Assembly (NCBI RefSeq): GCF_018604545.1
Contig: NZ_CP075896.1
Location: 7,006,001-7,070,000, forward strand
Length of the DNA: 64,000 nucleotides
From: Streptomyces koelreuteriae
GTDB lineage: Bacteria > Actinomycetota > Actinomycetes > Streptomycetales > Streptomycetaceae
Reading direction: 5' to 3'
Program-made: the position numbers and the translations under genes
In this document: positions 62,099-64,000 of the stretch, one piece after another
Layout: every line of letters starts with the position of its first letter
How positions within the stretch are numbered: position 1 is the first letter of the stretch
The notes under the pieces: model-generated
The model's database searches: none
Told to the model about the DNA's origin: nothing
Seen by the model: only the letters and a program-made list of their open reading frames with translations

Positions 62099-62530
62099 GT
62101 GTCCGGTGGAGAGGTGGCCGGAATCCTGGTGGCCGTCTTCTGGGCGATCCTGGTCTCCTTCCTCGCCGTCGCGCTGGCGAGGCTGGCCCAGACGCTCAAG
62201 GCGACCACCAAGCTCGTGGCGGACGTGACCGACCAGGCCGTCCCGCTGCTGGCCGACGCCTCCTCGGCGGTGCGCTCCGCGCAGACCCAGATCGACCGGG
62301 TCGACTCGATCGCCTCCGACGTCCAGGAGGTGACGTCGAACGCCTCCGCGCTGTCGACCACCGTCGCCTCGACTTTCGGCGGTCCCCTGGTCAAGGTCGC
62401 CGCCTTCGGCTACGGCGTGCGCCGGGCCCTCGGCGGCCGCAAGGAGGACGTGCCCGCCAAGGCGTCCAGGCGTACCGTGATCGTGGGCCGCACGGTCTCG
62501 CGACGCGGCGCCCGAGGGAAGAGGGACTGA
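62099..62530 (+). CDS. DUF948-family membrane protein
   Basis: A 143-residue protein from GTG 62099; GTG 62090, which has AGGGAG just 3 nt upstream, is a close alternative. One N-terminal membrane helix (VAGILVAVFWAILVSFLAVALARL) and then a helical region with DUF948 character (LKATTKLVADVTDQAVPLLADASSAVRSAQTQIDRVDSIASDVQEVTSNASALSTTVAS), resembling a methyl-accepting-type coiled coil. A basic tail ends it. Function unknown. It lies 9 bp before the next small gene, in an operon leading to alaS. Confidence 0.82.
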   Translation: MSGGEVAGILVAVFWAILVSFLAVALARLAQTLKATTKLVADVTDQAVPLLADASSAVRSAQTQIDRVDSIASDVQEVTSNASALSTTVASTFGGPLVKVAAFGYGVRRALGGRKEDVPAKASRRTVIVGRTVSRRGARGKRD

Positions 62531-62539
62531 GAGCAAGCG

Positions 62540-62890
62540 ATGTTCCGCCGTACCTTCTGGTTCACCACGGGCGTCGCCGCCGGCGTGTGGGCCACCACCA
62601 AGGTGAACCGCAAGCTGAAGCAGCTCACGCCCGAGAGCCTCGCCAAAGCCGCGGGCACCAAGGCGATCGAGGCCGGCCACCGGCTCAAGGACCGCGCGGT
62701 CGACTTCGCGCTCGACGTCCGGGACAACATGGCCCAGCGGGAGGAAGAGCTGGGGGATGTCCTCGGCATCAACAGCGACCCCGAACTGCCCGCGCCTCGG
62801 CGGTACACCGCCATTGAGAACAGCAAAAACCCGAAGTCCGTCGACAGCGACAGGACGACGTACTCGTACAACCGGAATGAGGACCACTGA
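62540..62890 (+). CDS. DUF6167-like small protein
   Basis: A 116-residue protein from ATG 62540, with GAGAG about 8 nt upstream. A weakly hydrophobic N-terminus (FWFTTGVAAGVWATTKV) is followed by a basic helical segment (NRKLKQLTPESLAKAAGTKAIEAGHRLKDRAVDFALDVRDNMAQREEELG) and a polar tail. The stop overlaps the alaS ATG (TGATG). Function unknown; translation is probably coupled to alaS. Confidence 0.82.
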   Translation: MFRRTFWFTTGVAAGVWATTKVNRKLKQLTPESLAKAAGTKAIEAGHRLKDRAVDFALDVRDNMAQREEELGDVLGINSDPELPAPRRYTAIENSKNPKSVDSDRTTYSYNRNEDH

Positions 62891-64000
62891 TGGAGTCGGC
62901 TGAGATTCGCCGCCGCTGGTTGAGCTTCTTCGAGGAGCGCGGTCACACCGTCGTCCCTTCGGCGTCGCTCATCGCGGACGACCCGACTCTGCTCCTCGTC
63001 CCGGCCGGCATGGTGCCCTTCAAGCCCTACTTCCTGGGTGAGGTCAAGCCGCCCTTCGACCGCGCCACGAGCGTGCAGAAGTGTGTGCGTACGCCGGACA
63101 TCGAAGAGGTCGGCAAGACCACCCGGCACGGCACGTTCTTCCAGATGTGCGGCAACTTCTCCTTCGGCGACTACTTCAAGGAAGGCGCCATCAAGCACGC
63201 CTGGGAGCTGCTCACCGGCTCCCAGGACAAGGGCGGTTACGGCCTCGACCCCGAGCGCCTGTGGATCACCGTCTACAAGGACGACGACGAGGCCGAGCGC
63301 ATCTGGCACGACGTCGTCGGCGTGCCGAAGGAGCGCATCCAGCGCCTCGGCATGAAGGACAACTACTGGTCCATGGGCGTGCCCGGCCCGTGCGGTCCCT
63401 GTTCCGAGATCAACTACGACCGCGGCCCCGAGTTCGGCGTCGAGGGCGGCCCCGCCGTCAACGACGAGCGGTACGTGGAGATCTGGAACCTCGTCTTCAT
63501 GCAGTACGAGCGCGGCGAGGGCATCGGCAAGGACAACTTCGAGATCCTCGGCGAGCTGCCGAGCAAGAACATCGACACCGGCCTCGGTCTCGAGCGCCTC
63601 GCCATGATTCTGCAGGGTGTGCAGAACATGTACGAGATCGACACCTCGATGGCGGTCATCGAGAAGGCCACCGAGCTGACCGGCGTCCGCTACGGCGACG
63701 CCCATGAATCGGATGTCTCCCTGCGCGTGGTCACCGACCACATGCGCACCTCGGTGATGCTCATCGGCGACGGCGTCACCCCGGGCAACGAGGGCCGCGG
63801 CTATGTGCTGCGCCGCATCATGCGCCGCGCCATCCGCAACATGCGCCTGCTCGGTGCCACCGGTCCGGTCGTCAAGGACCTGATCGACACCGTGATCGGC
63901 ATGATGGGCCAGCAGTACCCCGAGCTCATCACCGACCGCGAGCGCATCGAGAAGGTCGCCCTCGCCGAGGAGAACGCCTTCCTCAAGACGCTGAAGGCCG
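62890..64000 (+). CDS. alaS: Alanyl-tRNA synthetase (5' part; runs off the window)
   Basis: The first 370 codons from ATG 62890, with no stop before the window end. The class II catalytic domain is recognisable: MESAEIRRRWLSFFEERGHTVVPSASLIADDPTLLLVPAGMVPFKPYF (1-48), motif 2 region CVRTPDIEEVGKTTRHGTFFQMCGNFSFGDYFKE, PCGPCSEINYDRGPE, and motif 3 NIDTGLGLERLAMILQG (~228-244). The editing and C-Ala domains lie beyond the window. Overlaps the DUF6167-like gene by one base. Confidence 0.97.
   Translation, partial: MESAEIRRRWLSFFEERGHTVVPSASLIADDPTLLLVPAGMVPFKPYFLGEVKPPFDRATSVQKCVRTPDIEEVGKTTRHGTFFQMCGNFSFGDYFKEGAIKHAWELLTGSQDKGGYGLDPERLWITVYKDDDEAERIWHDVVGVPKERIQRLGMKDNYWSMGVPGPCGPCSEINYDRGPEFGVEGGPAVNDERYVEIWNLVFMQYERGEGIGKDNFEILGELPSKNIDTGLGLERLAMILQGVQNMYEIDTSMAVIEKATELTGVRYGDAHESDVSLRVVTDHMRTSVMLIGDGVTPGNEGRGYVLRRIMRRAIRNMRLLGATGPVVKDLIDTVIGMMGQQYPELITDRERIEKVALAEENAFLKTLKA

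Noticed and set aside
59798..62887. A 1029-codon open frame antisense to rarA, rpsD and the following small genes
   Set aside because: It is a by-product of G/C-rich third codon positions in the real genes. It runs across several genes and intergenic gaps, has low-complexity Gly/Val/Arg composition and matches no fold.

Overview
The window is chromosomal DNA from a Streptomyces-type actinomycete. The evidence is very high G+C, frequent GTG and TTG starts, many overlapping ATGA/GTGA gene junctions, the sporulation gene ssgB, phosphatidylinositol-mannoside genes, and extended acidic or Pro/Ser-rich tails on YajC and SecD. From memory, the backbone order (alaS-rpsD-rarA-hisS-relA-apt-secF-secD-yajC-ruvBAC-yebC-pdxTS-pimA-pgsA-HIT-thrS ... 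ssgB ... pabBC) matches the conserved Streptomyces core. This was not checked by alignment.

Layout. 1-5 kb: the tail of a likely uroporphyrinogen methyltransferase gene, a SpoU-family RNA methyltransferase, a membrane-anchored Ser/Thr kinase, two very small genes, a phosphotransferase and a zinc-ribbon protein. 5-5.5 kb: a minus-strand operon of five tRNAs (Gly, Cys, three Val-GAC). 5.6-12 kb: aminodeoxychorismate synthase/lyase pair, tandem GNAT, DsbA-like protein, small membrane proteins, CGNR regulator, ssgB, PGPGW protein and tRNA-Val(CAC). 12-12.99 kb: a gene-free kilobase with a degenerate ~26-bp tandem array and one copy of a dispersed repeat. 12.9-19.6 kb: a sugar-uptake operon with a LacI-type operator, followed by a large Tat-exported rhamnogalacturonan-lyase-like protein. 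19.7-25.5 kb: a large membrane protein, a SRPBCC protein, a second identical tRNA-Val(CAC), a DEDDh exonuclease, and a two-gene unit of a PD-(D/E)XK-like DUF4365 protein plus an unknown partner. 25.5-35.4 kb: thrS, a HIT protein, an unknown membrane protein, an EF-G-like GTPase and the PIM genes pgsA-patA-pimA. 35.4-38.3 kb: a compact lasso-peptide cluster. 38.3-64 kb: pdxST, yebC, ruvCAB, yajC-secDF-apt-relA, a DUF349 protein, a cyclophilin, a metallo-hydrolase, hisS, an ABC transporter with a two-component system, VKOR, rarA, rpsD, two small membrane proteins and the start of alaS.

The most distinctive locus is the lasso-peptide cluster (precursor, cyclase, recognition element, leader peptidase). 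It lies between pimA and a gene I take to belong to the conserved backbone. Its encoded 17-residue core is, as I recall it, identical to anantin. No transporter or isopeptidase gene is adjacent. The most useful non-coding signals are the 26-bp tandem array, the three-copy dispersed hairpin element, the LacI-type operator, several palindromes in promoter regions, and a recurring TANNNT hexamer 7-8 nt before the start codon that suggests leaderless transcripts. All assignments come from reading the sequence, and no database search was run.
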